From Fidelibacterota bacterium (GTDB lineage Bacteria; Fidelibacterota; Marinisomatia; Marinisomatales; JABMOV01), in assembly GCA_013203145.1 (NCBI GenBank), contig JABMOV010000150.1, forward strand, positions 1 through 40,080: 40,080 nt of DNA. The letters are read 5' to 3'. Positions 18,757 to 27,642 of this stretch are shown here, piece by piece. The notes beneath the pieces were generated by a model that was not told the origin of the DNA, searched no databases, and saw only the letters and a list, made by a program, of their open reading frames with translations. How positions within the stretch are numbered: the stretch's first letter is position 1; the number at the start of each line of letters is the position of its first letter. Position numbers and translations under genes: made by a program.

Positions 18757-19593
18757 ATGAATAACATGGATTATTATGAACTCGTTGATCTTCAGCGCGA
18801 ACCATTTTCAATGGCTCCAGACCCCAAATTTTTTTACCATTCAAAAAGTCATGGTGAATGTTTAAATCGTTTGGAGATATCACTTCGTTTAAATCGTGGT
18901 TTGAATGTAGTTATTGGTGGTATCGGCACGGGAAAAACAACACTTTCACGATTATTATTAGGTAGGTTTGTTGAATTTGGACGTGATTACAAATTTTATC
19001 TTATTCTTGACCCTACCTGGAAGGATAATTACGAATTTCTTCATTATCTGCAAAAGATGTTCGGTATTAAAAGCAAAACAGATTTGCAAGTAGACATGAT
19101 GGACCAAATTGAACATTATTTAATTGATATGGCCATCAAAAGTAAACGTAAAATAGTGTTAGTCATCGATGAGGGGCAAAAAATGGGGAATGCCCAGCTT
19201 GAGATTATTCGAACACTACTAAACTTTGAAACAAATGATGCAAAGCTTATACAGGTTATAATATTCGCACAACCTGAATTCAAAGATTTATTGGATGATC
19301 ATGAGAATTTCCGTGATCGAATCGCATTTGGATATTCATTAAAGCCTTTGGATTTGGAAGATACTATCCGCTTTATTACGCACCGGTTAATCGTAGCTGG
19401 ATCGGATAAGGAGAACCTGCTATTTTCAAATGATTCGATGAAGATCATCCATGAAAAAACAAAGGGTTATCCCAGAAAAATTGTAACAACATGTCATCAA
19501 TTAATCATTGATATGCTACTAACGGGTAAAAAGAAAATTGATGGTGGCGATGTATTTGAAAGAATGAAAGAAACTGATCCATTCCGTGTCTGA
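18757..19593 (+). CDS. ExeA/MshM-like AAA ATPase
   Basis: This is a 278-residue AAA+ ATPase of the ExeA/GspA family, which couples secretin assembly or pilus biogenesis to ATP. It begins with the family hallmark REPFSMAPDPKFFYHSKSH (about 10-28). It has Walker A GGIGTGKTT (about 52-60), Walker B KIVLVIDEGQKM and a sensor stretch with IIFAQPEF. The usual C-terminal peptidoglycan-binding domain of ExeA is absent, as in MshM. I chose the start at ATG 18757 because AGGAA lies six bases upstream, although ATG 18766 is possible. Its 3' end overlaps the PilM-PilN gene by eight bases, so the two are translationally coupled. Confidence 0.9.
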   Translation: MNNMDYYELVDLQREPFSMAPDPKFFYHSKSHGECLNRLEISLRLNRGLNVVIGGIGTGKTTLSRLLLGRFVEFGRDYKFYLILDPTWKDNYEFLHYLQKMFGIKSKTDLQVDMMDQIEHYLIDMAIKSKRKIVLVIDEGQKMGNAQLEIIRTLLNFETNDAKLIQVIIFAQPEFKDLLDDHENFRDRIAFGYSLKPLDLEDTIRFITHRLIVAGSDKENLLFSNDSMKIIHEKTKGYPRKIVTTCHQLIIDMLLTGKKKIDGGDVFERMKETDPFRV

Positions 19594-22192
19594 TAACGTA
19601 AAAGAAAAAAATGTCGAAGAACAAGAACTTGCAACCAACAGGTTGCTAGATCTTTTACGATCCCAACAGGTGGGTACTTGGGAAGAAGAATCAAAACCTG
19701 CAAAGACATCAGAGAAAAAGGATGAAATCGCTGTTGAATTATCTGAAGAGAATCCGGAAATAGAAGTTGAAAAAGAATCTCTTGAACTTGAATCATTAGA
19801 ATCTTCAGTTAAGATTGAAAGTGCCATTGAAGTTGATGAAGAAATTCTTGTCCCTGAATTCGATTTAAACTCCGATCAGGAAACAGGAGGGATTTCTTCA
19901 AGGGAATTATTAGATAGTTTGGCAGATGCTTTGAAAGGCAATGTTGATCTGGATGAACCGATTGAGGAATTAGAATCGGAACCTATTAAATTTGAAGAAG
20001 AGCAAAAAACAGAAACATTCTCTAAAAATTTATTTGATGTATTAAAATTCAATACCGAAGAAACCGATGAGATCGAAAATACTGATGAATCTGATGAGGT
20101 CGTTTTAGAGGAAGTATCTGATGAGGTAGTTTTAGAAGAGGAATCTGACTTAAAAGAAACGCCACAGTTATTAGATATTCTAAAAAAGTCAGACGATAAA
20201 CAAAGTGAAGAACCAGTTGAACCGGATCCTGTAGTTGAAAATGATTTTGATATTTCAGAAGAAGAATCGGAAGTAATTCTAGAAAAAGATGAAGAGCTTC
20301 AAGAATTTCCTATAGATGATGATAATGATGACGAGCAAGGTCCTGGAGTTGGAGATTTATTATCTGAAATACAGGTTCAGTCAGCAGACGCAAACACCAG
20401 TGATGAGTTAGATGCACGTCCAGTAGAATTTGATTCTCGGAATTTTACGCCATTGCCCAAAAGTGCTCTTCCTACTAAAAATCAAATTACGTTAAACTTC
20501 GTAAAACGGTATTTAAATGAATCGCGACATCGTTTATCAATTGTAATTGCAAAAGAATTTGTTCGGGTTGTTGAAGTAGAAACAACACCAACCCATTCAA
20601 ATATTTTAAAAGCAAAAACGTATAGTCTCCCATTCCAGGGTACTGAGGAACCAATTTATCATATAGAAGATCTAATGGACTATATTCTTGAAAACGAAGT
20701 CAATGCGAAAATTAAAAAATCGCTCTTTGCCACGATCTATAACTCATCCATAAAATCACGCACAAAATTATTTCAAACGCCTGTTGTAAAAAGATCTGAA
20801 ATGAAAGATTTGGTAGCCTGGAATATAAAAAAGGTAATCCCTTTTAAGCCTGAAGAAGCAGCCATCAATTGGCAAATTGGTGATGTCATAGAAGATGCCA
20901 ATAAACAAAATGTACTTGTGGGTGCTGTTGAGAAAAATTCATTAGAATCTCTTATTACGAAGTTTAAAAATAATAAAATCAAACTTCGTCTATTCTCTAC
21001 GTTGCCAATCTTATTATGGAAGAATTTTATCCATAATTATCCAGATTACAAAGCTGGTGCTTATGCCTTGATCCATATTGGTTATAATTCCACGAACGTA
21101 GTAGTTGTGGTTAATCACGAATTTGTATTTAACCGTGAAATTGTCATGGGTGCAAAGGACTTTTATCAATCCATTCAGCAAAAAATTGTTGCCCAGGGGA
21201 AATCTGTTGAGATTACCGAAAAGGATTCAATTAGGATTCTTCGTGATTACGGAATCCCAAGAGATAAAACCGGAGTCATCCCCAATTTGGGTATTAGCGT
21301 ATATAAACTTTCAATATTTCTTCGGCCTGCAATTGAACGACTTGTAAATGAGATTACTCGCTCGAAGAGCTTTTTTGCTAAACAAAGTCCGGATATGGAA
21401 TGGGATGGCATTTTTATAGACGGACATGGTGCAACATTTCCTAATATAACGGAAGTTCTTGCTGAGAACCTGGAATCGCATGTTGAGATATTAAATCCAA
21501 CACGATATGATTCGTATCAATTTGCAGAGGATGTCGTAATCAAAGAGAATGAAATATCATTTTATTCGTTGAATTTTGCTCTAATGAACGATACGTCAGA
21601 ATCATTAAATATATTACCAAAACCTGTTCTTGCTAGTTATATGTTTATTTTTCTTTCAAAGCTTGCCGTTGCTATAGGCGCTTTTTTCTTACCATTCTTT
21701 GTTACAATGTTAATAGTTAGCCAGGTTCAATTGCGAATGCTCAAGAATGAAGTAGAAACAAAAACATCCCAGTGGCAATTGCTGTCAGCGCAATCACAAG
21801 AATATTTTGATATTCTCAAAGATCTTGATATTCTTGATGGTTATTACAAATTAATGAAGAATGATAAAATACATTCACAAAATGTTATATCAATTATGAA
21901 AATGTTATCCAAAGATGTTTCTGAGGATATCAAATTCACATCTATCGTTTTCAAAAAAGAATTAATTGATAAAAACAAAACAGATGTTAATAATCCGAGT
22001 AATTATAATAACTTAATGGAATTGTCAGGATTTGTTAAATCAGATCAATCAATTGCAGATATTCAGTTAACCAATTTCCAAATTCAAATTGAACAAACAG
22101 GTATTTTTGATTCCATAGAAAGGGAAATTAAAGAAACCAGTGAGACAAATGATGAATGGAAATTATTCTTTCAATTTAAAGTTCGGTGGTAG
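19586..22192 (+). CDS. pilM: PilM-PilN fusion with a long acidic N-terminal extension
   Basis: This is an 868-residue inner-membrane platform protein with a GTG start, overlapping the preceding gene. Residues 1-285 are acidic and probably disordered, with five copies of an LLDxL-like motif (about 20, 106, 148, 194 and 257). Residues ~300-660 are PilM-like (actin fold): LSIVIAKEFVRVVEVE, VKRSEMKDLVAWNIKKVIPF and YALIHIGYNSTNVVVVV. LNILPKP (about 673-679) matches the PilN motif 'NLLP' that normally docks onto PilM. A TM helix (about 683-712) and a PilN-like periplasmic region with coiled coil follow. PilM and PilN are separate in standard type IV pilus systems; here they are one chain. PilO and PilP follow directly. 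Confidence 0.9.
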   Translation: MSDNVKEKNVEEQELATNRLLDLLRSQQVGTWEEESKPAKTSEKKDEIAVELSEENPEIEVEKESLELESLESSVKIESAIEVDEEILVPEFDLNSDQETGGISSRELLDSLADALKGNVDLDEPIEELESEPIKFEEEQKTETFSKNLFDVLKFNTEETDEIENTDESDEVVLEEVSDEVVLEEESDLKETPQLLDILKKSDDKQSEEPVEPDPVVENDFDISEEESEVILEKDEELQEFPIDDDNDDEQGPGVGDLLSEIQVQSADANTSDELDARPVEFDSRNFTPLPKSALPTKNQITLNFVKRYLNESRHRLSIVIAKEFVRVVEVETTPTHSNILKAKTYSLPFQGTEEPIYHIEDLMDYILENEVNAKIKKSLFATIYNSSIKSRTKLFQTPVVKRSEMKDLVAWNIKKVIPFKPEEAAINWQIGDVIEDANKQNVLVGAVEKNSLESLITKFKNNKIKLRLFSTLPILLWKNFIHNYPDYKAGAYALIHIGYNSTNVVVVVNHEFVFNREIVMGAKDFYQSIQQKIVAQGKSVEITEKDSIRILRDYGIPRDKTGVIPNLGISVYKLSIFLRPAIERLVNEITRSKSFFAKQSPDMEWDGIFIDGHGATFPNITEVLAENLESHVEILNPTRYDSYQFAEDVVIKENEISFYSLNFALMNDTSESLNILPKPVLASYMFIFLSKLAVAIGAFFLPFFVTMLIVSQVQLRMLKNEVETKTSQWQLLSAQSQEYFDILKDLDILDGYYKLMKNDKIHSQNVISIMKMLSKDVSEDIKFTSIVFKKELIDKNKTDVNNPSNYNNLMELSGFVKSDQSIADIQLTNFQIQIEQTGIFDSIEREIKETSETNDEWKLFFQFKVRW

Positions 22193-22196
22193 ATAG

Positions 22197-22766
22197 ATGA
22201 ATTATCAATATACATTTTTTGCCATGATAATATTTATTTTCCTTTCCGTGGGAGGATGGATATATAAGGATATTTATGTCTATGGATCTGAAAAAGCTGT
22301 ATACCGAAAAGAGTTGAATGTTTTAGACATCAGGTTCCATGAACTATCAGCAGTTTGGAATTCTTATGAAAATGTAAAAGCTGCCTATGATCGTAAAGTG
22401 GTGAGTTTTGATACATTAAAAACGGATATGTCAATTAATAATAAAGCTTTCCTAACTCTAATGACTTCACTACGAGATTTGGCAACTCGACAAAACATTT
22501 CAGTGCCATCCTTATCTCCAAAACTAGAAGATTCCTATCCAGCTATTAAAAACGCATTAAACCAGACATCAAAGCATATAGTGCGATATCCTGTTGAATT
22601 AACAATTCAAGGTGATTATTTAACTATCGGTTCATACTTAGAAGAAATTATCACCCATAAAAAAATGTTTAATCTGGGAAGAATCAGTATTGATACAGAT
22701 ATTGAAACACCACAATCGTTGACATGTAGTTTGATTCTATACGCCTACTTGTTTAAGGAAGAATAG
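22197..22766 (+). CDS. pilO: PilO-like type IV pilus platform protein
   Basis: This is a 189-residue bitopic inner-membrane protein with a short cytoplasmic start, one TM helix (FFAMIIFIFLSVGGWIY, about residues 6-22), a coiled-coil-like segment (about 30-75) and a ferredoxin-like periplasmic domain ending with the VELTIQGDYLTIGSYLEEI pattern typical of PilO. It follows PilM-PilN by four bases. Sequence identity across the PilO family is low, so the call rests on size, topology, this motif and position between PilN and PilP. Confidence 0.85.
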   Translation: MNYQYTFFAMIIFIFLSVGGWIYKDIYVYGSEKAVYRKELNVLDIRFHELSAVWNSYENVKAAYDRKVVSFDTLKTDMSINNKAFLTLMTSLRDLATRQNISVPSLSPKLEDSYPAIKNALNQTSKHIVRYPVELTIQGDYLTIGSYLEEIITHKKMFNLGRISIDTDIETPQSLTCSLILYAYLFKEE

Positions 22767-22771
22767 ATTAT

Positions 22772-23257
22772 ATGAATATAGATCGTCGACAAATGATTAT
22801 GATTGGAGTACTTATAGTAGTCTTCCTTTATTTGCTATATGATTATGGTATCATTTTTTCCTCAGAAACGACAGAAATTGCACAAGAGATACAAGAATTA
22901 ACTGAAGGGCAGGATGTCGTGGATGATATTAGTGTTTATGCCGCGATGATGGTATTGCCTGAAGTGAATTGGCCTGATGGTTGGAATGGAGACCCATTTT
23001 TCTATACCAAAATGGAAATAATCGTTGAAGAAGGCGGATTGTTAGGGAATATTTTTGGTGTCACCAAAGAGGGTACAGCAATTGGTTTTGATTTAAATGG
23101 AATTTCGTGGCTGGGAAATTCAGGTTATGCACTTATCAATGAAAGTATTCTTTCTGAAGGCGATGTAATCGGAGGCTATTCAGTCGAAAAGGTTGCAGTT
23201 AATTACGTCGTACTTAAGCAGGGATTAAAAACAATTAGGCTAACACTCGATGAATAA
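22772..23257 (+). CDS. pilP: PilP-like pilus protein
   Basis: This is a 161-residue protein with an N-terminal TM helix (IMIGVLIVVFLYLLYDYG) rather than the lipobox of classical PilP. Its C-terminal ~60 residues match the PilP/GspC homology region: ISWLGNSGYALINESILSEG, then VEKVAVNYVVLKQGLKTIRL. PilP links the PilN-PilO platform to the PilQ secretin. It overlaps pilQ by eight bases. The missing lipidation signal is a departure from the Pseudomonas type and closer to GspC topology. Confidence 0.82.
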   Translation: MNIDRRQMIMIGVLIVVFLYLLYDYGIIFSSETTEIAQEIQELTEGQDVVDDISVYAAMMVLPEVNWPDGWNGDPFFYTKMEIIVEEGGLLGNIFGVTKEGTAIGFDLNGISWLGNSGYALINESILSEGDVIGGYSVEKVAVNYVVLKQGLKTIRLTLDE

Positions 23258-23621
23258 ATTTATTCAAAAACTATTTTTTATTGTATTGCTCAGTGTTGTA
23301 TTTCTGCCGATTCAAGGACAGGAATTGGAATTGATTAATAGTTATGAGGCTGAAGGTGAATTAGGGATATCAATGCGATTTACGGACGATATTACTTTTA
23401 TAGAAGATGCGACCTATTCGCCACCACAATTACGCATAGTTGTGCCTAATGCATCCTATCCTAAAAAACGATATCAAAAAGATATTGATCATCCGCCATT
23501 ATATCGATATACGGTTCAGGACTTGCGTGGAAAAACAAACAAAGTTGAAATAATCATGTACTTCAGCTCGTTACCTGAATATACAATTGAACTCGATCAA
23601 GAACGTATTATTAGAATATAG
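23250..23621 (+). CDS. pilQ: PilQ N-terminal part (signal peptide and AMIN-like domain), cut by in-frame TAG
   Basis: 123 residues: signal peptide (FIQKLFFIVLLSVVFLPIQG) and an AMIN-like domain (ISMRFTDDITFIED, LRIVVPNASYP, VEIIMYFSSLPEYTIELDQ). The frame ends at TAG 23619-23621 but stays open in the same phase right after it into the secretin. Together they would give one PilQ of about 615 residues, a usual size. So the pilQ gene is probably single and interrupted by an amber codon. A sequencing error, a real nonsense mutation or readthrough are all possible. On its own this piece could be a small secreted peptidoglycan-binding protein. Confidence 0.85.
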   Translation: MNKFIQKLFFIVLLSVVFLPIQGQELELINSYEAEGELGISMRFTDDITFIEDATYSPPQLRIVVPNASYPKKRYQKDIDHPPLYRYTVQDLRGKTNKVEIIMYFSSLPEYTIELDQERIIRI

Positions 23622-23624
23622 TGG

Positions 23625-25097
23625 TTGCCACAAAAGGAGGAAGTTGCAAGAAAAGTCCGTGCCCAGCGTATTTCATCCATGGAGTCAACCGTATCCTTGA
23701 ATTTTAAAAATGCCCCTTTGATAGATGTATTACGGCTTTTGCAGGTCCAGAATAACTTAAATATAATTGCAGGAGAAGATGTAAAAGGGAAGGTAACTGT
23801 CGGATTAAATAATGTAAACCTAGGTACAGCCCTCGATGCCATTTTAAAAGTAAATGGATTTGATTGGTTTATGCAGGAAAATATTCTGGTAATCAAAAGT
23901 ATTGAAAAAGCAATGGAAGGATCTACGGATACCAGAATTTATAAATTAGAATATATGGATGCTGGTGCTGTAGCATCTGCTTTAGCAAATGTATTGACAG
24001 CAAAAGGAAAGGTTACAACCTTTGTAGCCACACAGCAAAACCCATTGGGTGCAACTTCATCTTCGGGTAGCGATGGTGGTAGCACTGGCGGTGTATTAGG
24101 GGGCGCAGGGAGCGCTCAAGGCGCAGGGAATGCTCAACAAGCTGGTTTAACCGGGTTATTAGGCGGAATTACCTCTGGTGGTAGTTCTGAAGGATCTGGC
24201 GCAACTAGTGGTGGTGGAGCTTCAGGAGGTCAGGCGAATGCAGATCATATTCTCGTGACTGATGTCCATTATAATTTCACTAAAATTGAAGAAATTATTT
24301 TTGCACTGGATCAGCCAGTTAAACAAATCAATATTTCTGTAAAATTCATTGAAACTAAACTAACAATGGATGAACGAATGGGAATCAACTGGTCTACGCG
24401 AACGCAATTGAATGCCCCCGGAGCATCTTCAACAACAACTACCGGAACAACGACTGGAACAACCGATACCGGTACAACAACTGGCACATCAACAGCCAGT
24501 TCATCTGCATCATCTTTACTTGAATTGGGCAATTGGAGGCAAGGATTAAAGGTCGCAACATTATCATTACCCATTTTTAGTGCATTGCTAGAATTGTTTT
24601 CTAATGATGGAAGTACACGCCTCCTCCAAGAACCTCAAGTAACGGCAAAAAATAATTCTATGGCGACGGTGAATGTTGGAACAACCGTACCAATTTTAAT
24701 ACCACAAGCCGAAGGTGGATTCGCAGGAACAACACCTTACCAGTTTCAGGATGAAGAAGTCAGTGTTGTACTGAAGGTGTTCCCTCGTATAAATGAAGAT
24801 AAATATATATCGATGGCTATCGATGCTCAAATTGAAGCAATCACAGGTTTTACAGGTCCAAATAATGATCGCCCTATAATTTCAAACCGCCAAACATCAA
24901 CCATGATTACCGTTAAAGATGGTGAAACGTTGCTCATTGGTGGATTGATCTATGATATGTATGTTGAAACTCAAACAGTAACACCATTTTTAGGCAAACT
25001 CCCATTTATTAAACACTTTTTCAGGCATACTATTGTTACTTCTGAACAAACAGAATTGCTTATATTTATTACTCCAAACATTGTAAAGTTATCATAA
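23625..25097 (+). CDS. pilQ: PilQ secretin part, same frame as the upstream AMIN piece
   Basis: ~490 residues without a signal peptide, in phase with 23250-23621. It has a secretin/TonB short N domain (NFKNAPLIDVLRLL, LNIIAGEDVKGKVTVGL), an N1-type domain (TRIYKLEYMDAGAVASALAN) interrupted by a ~70-residue Gly/Ser insert, then a Thr/Ser-rich insert (residues ~267-305). The secretin core follows: RLLQEPQVTAKNNSMATVNV, GETLLIGGLIYDM and TPFLGKLPFIKHFF, ending in LLIFITPNIVKL. It forms the outer-membrane pore for the pilus. The nominal TTG start at 23625 is weak, and a chain made from it could not be exported, so translation from the upstream part is functionally required. Confidence 0.9.
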   Translation: MPQKEEVARKVRAQRISSMESTVSLNFKNAPLIDVLRLLQVQNNLNIIAGEDVKGKVTVGLNNVNLGTALDAILKVNGFDWFMQENILVIKSIEKAMEGSTDTRIYKLEYMDAGAVASALANVLTAKGKVTTFVATQQNPLGATSSSGSDGGSTGGVLGGAGSAQGAGNAQQAGLTGLLGGITSGGSSEGSGATSGGGASGGQANADHILVTDVHYNFTKIEEIIFALDQPVKQINISVKFIETKLTMDERMGINWSTRTQLNAPGASSTTTTGTTTGTTDTGTTTGTSTASSSASSLLELGNWRQGLKVATLSLPIFSALLELFSNDGSTRLLQEPQVTAKNNSMATVNVGTTVPILIPQAEGGFAGTTPYQFQDEEVSVVLKVFPRINEDKYISMAIDAQIEAITGFTGPNNDRPIISNRQTSTMITVKDGETLLIGGLIYDMYVETQTVTPFLGKLPFIKHFFRHTIVTSEQTELLIFITPNIVKLS

Positions 25098-26162
25098 ATG
25101 GCACGACAAGTAGAGATATATGATTTACTAAACTTTATGCGTAGTGCAGATGCATCTGATCTGCATCTTGCTGCTAATTCTCCTCCTATTCTTCGTGTAG
25201 ATGGTGTATTAAGAAAAACAGAGTTACCCATTTTACTTCCAGAGGACGTCCATTCATTGATATATGATATAATGAATGATGAGCAACGTCGCATATATGA
25301 GGAAGAATTAGAGCTGGACTTTTCAGTGGAAATAAAAGCCATGGGTCGTTATCGTGTGAATGTTTTTAATGAACTATATGGTGATTCAGCTGTTTTTCGA
25401 TCTATATCTGAGAAAACCTACAGTTTTAATGAGTTAGGTTTACCTTCAGTTTTAAAAGATTTAATATCCCACGATAAAGGATTAATTCTTGTTACTGGTC
25501 CAACTGGAAGCGGTAAGTCAACAACGTTGAATACATTAATTAATTACATTAATGAAAATATGCAAAAACATATTATCACGATTGAAGATCCCGTTGAGTT
25601 CATCCATGGAAGCAAAAGATCGCTTATTCGCCACCGTGAAATTGGTAGCAATACAAAATCTTTTGGTAGAGCATTGCGTAGTGCCCTACGTGAAGATCCT
25701 GATGTGATTGTAGTCGGCGAAATGCGTGATTTGGAAACAACAGCTCTTGCCATCACCGCTGCTGAAACTGGTCATCTGGTGTTTGGAACACTTCACACAG
25801 TAAATGCTACTAAAACCCTAGACCGAGTTATTGATCAATTTCCATCTACACAACAATCACAGATTCGCGTCATGCTTAGTGAATCCATCGTCGGAATTAT
25901 TTCACAAGTATTGATGAAAAAAGTTGGTGGTGGTCGAGTTGCTGCATTTGAAATATTAATAGGGACACCTGCTGTTGCAAATCTTATTAGAGAGGCTAAA
26001 ACTTTTCAACTTCCTTCAATTTTGCAAACAGGTTCAAATATTGGTATGACGACCATGGAACAATCATTGGTTACACTCATCAAAGAAAAAAAAATAAATC
26101 CTTCAGATGCCATGGATGTCGTAAGCAACAGCACTGAGTTCAAGAAAATGTTGGACAAATAA
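25098..26162 (+). CDS. pilT: PilT pilus retraction ATPase
   Basis: This is a 354-residue cytoplasmic hexameric ATPase. Hallmarks: the N-terminal SADASDLHLAANSPPILRVDG; Walker A GPTGSGKSTTLNTL (about 134); Asp box IITIEDPVEFIH; Walker B DPDVIVVGEMRDLET; His box ETGHLVFGTLHT; and the PilT-specific C-terminal AVANLIREAKTFQL (AIRNLIRE-like), important for retraction. It starts on the base after the pilQ stop. It is followed by a second PilT-family gene with a one-base overlap, the usual pilT-pilU pair. Confidence 0.95.
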   Translation: MARQVEIYDLLNFMRSADASDLHLAANSPPILRVDGVLRKTELPILLPEDVHSLIYDIMNDEQRRIYEEELELDFSVEIKAMGRYRVNVFNELYGDSAVFRSISEKTYSFNELGLPSVLKDLISHDKGLILVTGPTGSGKSTTLNTLINYINENMQKHIITIEDPVEFIHGSKRSLIRHREIGSNTKSFGRALRSALREDPDVIVVGEMRDLETTALAITAAETGHLVFGTLHTVNATKTLDRVIDQFPSTQQSQIRVMLSESIVGIISQVLMKKVGGGRVAAFEILIGTPAVANLIREAKTFQLPSILQTGSNIGMTTMEQSLVTLIKEKKINPSDAMDVVSNSTEFKKMLDK

Positions 26163-27259
26163 TGTATAAAATTAATGATTTGCTCAATGTAATGGTTGAA
26201 GCAAACGCATCTGATTTATTTATTACACTGGGTGCCTATCCAATGTTAAAAATTGATGGAAAAATCCTTCCACTTGAAAAGGAAAAGGTGATTCCAGATA
26301 CGGTCCGAAATCTTCAAGCTGAAATGTTAAATGAAAAACAACAGGAAGCCTTTCTTAAAAACAAAGAATTAGATTTTACATATAGTCTCCCTGGGGTGGG
26401 TCGATTCAGGGTGAATTATTTCAGACAGAGAAATTCTGTAGCTTTTGTTGTTCGTCGAATTATATCCAAAATATTGACAATTGAAGAATTAGGTCTGCCT
26501 TCAATGGTATCACAATTATCAATGGAGGAACGCGGATTAGTTATCGTTGTCGGTGGTACTGGCAGTGGAAAGTCGACCACACTTGCTTCAATGGTTGATT
26601 ATTGTAACTCCCATAAAACGGCGCATATATTAACATTAGAGGATCCCATAGAGTTTTTACACTCCCACAAAAAAGGGATTGTAAATCAAAGAGAAGTTGG
26701 CCAAGATTCTGCCTCCTATACAGCAGCACTTAGAAGTGCCTTGCGTGAAGCACCAACCATGCTGTTAATTGGCGAAATTCGCGATAAAGAATCCATGTCT
26801 GCGGCAATGAATTTTGCAGAGACCGGACATCTTGTCTTGACAACATTGCATGCAAATAATGCCTATCAGACTATAGAACGAATTATGAGTTTCTATAGCG
26901 TAAATGAACATGAAATGACGAGACTTCAATTAAGTCAAAACCTTAAAGCCGTAATTGCCCAACGATTGGTACCCGCGATAGATGGTAAACGTGTGGCAGC
27001 ACTTGAGATACTTCTTCAAACGGCTCGTGTTAGAGACGTTATTCATCGTGGAGATTTGGATGTTCTACGGCATACAATTGGATCATCTAAAAATGAAGGC
27101 ATGCAATTATTTGATCAACATTTGTTTAAATTGGTCATGGAAAATATAATTGATGAAGATGTTGCGATTCGATGTGCGGATCGACCCACAGATTTAAGTT
27201 TGAAATTGAGAGCAGAGAAGCCAATGACCACAACAGATGATATTCATCTCGAAGAATAG
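26162..27259 (+). CDS. pilU: PilU-like accessory retraction ATPase
   Basis: This is a 365-residue paralogue of PilT. It has EANASDLFITLGAYPMLKID, Walker A GGTGSGKSTT (about 131), ILTLEDPIEFLH, TMLLIGEIRDKESM and ETGHLVLTTLHANN. The AIRNLIRE motif is replaced by VRDVIHRGDLDVLRHTI, as in PilU-type proteins, which assist PilT rather than retract alone. It shares a base with the pilT stop (ATAATG), so the two are tightly coupled. Confidence 0.92.
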   Translation: MYKINDLLNVMVEANASDLFITLGAYPMLKIDGKILPLEKEKVIPDTVRNLQAEMLNEKQQEAFLKNKELDFTYSLPGVGRFRVNYFRQRNSVAFVVRRIISKILTIEELGLPSMVSQLSMEERGLVIVVGGTGSGKSTTLASMVDYCNSHKTAHILTLEDPIEFLHSHKKGIVNQREVGQDSASYTAALRSALREAPTMLLIGEIRDKESMSAAMNFAETGHLVLTTLHANNAYQTIERIMSFYSVNEHEMTRLQLSQNLKAVIAQRLVPAIDGKRVAALEILLQTARVRDVIHRGDLDVLRHTIGSSKNEGMQLFDQHLFKLVMENIIDEDVAIRCADRPTDLSLKLRAEKPMTTTDDIHLEE

Positions 27260-27273
27260 GGGAAAATGAGTTA

Positions 27274-27642
27274 ATGGGAAAACGAATATTAATTGTGGAT
27301 GATGAGGAATTTTTTATTCAACCAATAAAAATTCTTCTCGAACGCAATGGTTACGAAATTCATATAGCTAGCGATGGAATGTCAGGGTTACAGAAGGCAC
27401 GGGTTGTAAATCCAGATTTAATTATGCTGGATTTAATGTTGCCAGGCATTGACGGATATCAAATTTGTCGATTACTAAAATTTGATGAAAAGTTTAAAAA
27501 GATACCTGTTATAATTGTATCGGCAAAAGATACCGACCATGATCGTGAATTAGGGTTTAAAAGTGGTGCTGATTCTTACATTACTAAACCACTGAATCCG
27601 AGTGAGTTGCTTGCAGAATTCGATAAATTGCTGGTAGCATGA
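27274..27642 (+). CDS. Single-domain response regulator (CheY/PilG-like)
   Basis: This is a 122-residue receiver domain with all active-site residues: acidic pair in ILIVDDEE, phospho-acceptor Asp in LIMLDLMLPG, Ser in IIVSAKD and Lys-Pro in YITKPL. There is no output domain. Its position inside the pilus operon, overlapping the prepilin peptidase gene by four bases, suggests control of the motor or assembly machinery by phosphorylation, as PilG/PilH do in Pseudomonas. No cognate kinase is present in the window. Confidence 0.92.
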   Translation: MGKRILIVDDEEFFIQPIKILLERNGYEIHIASDGMSGLQKARVVNPDLIMLDLMLPGIDGYQICRLLKFDEKFKKIPVIIVSAKDTDHDRELGFKSGADSYITKPLNPSELLAEFDKLLVA

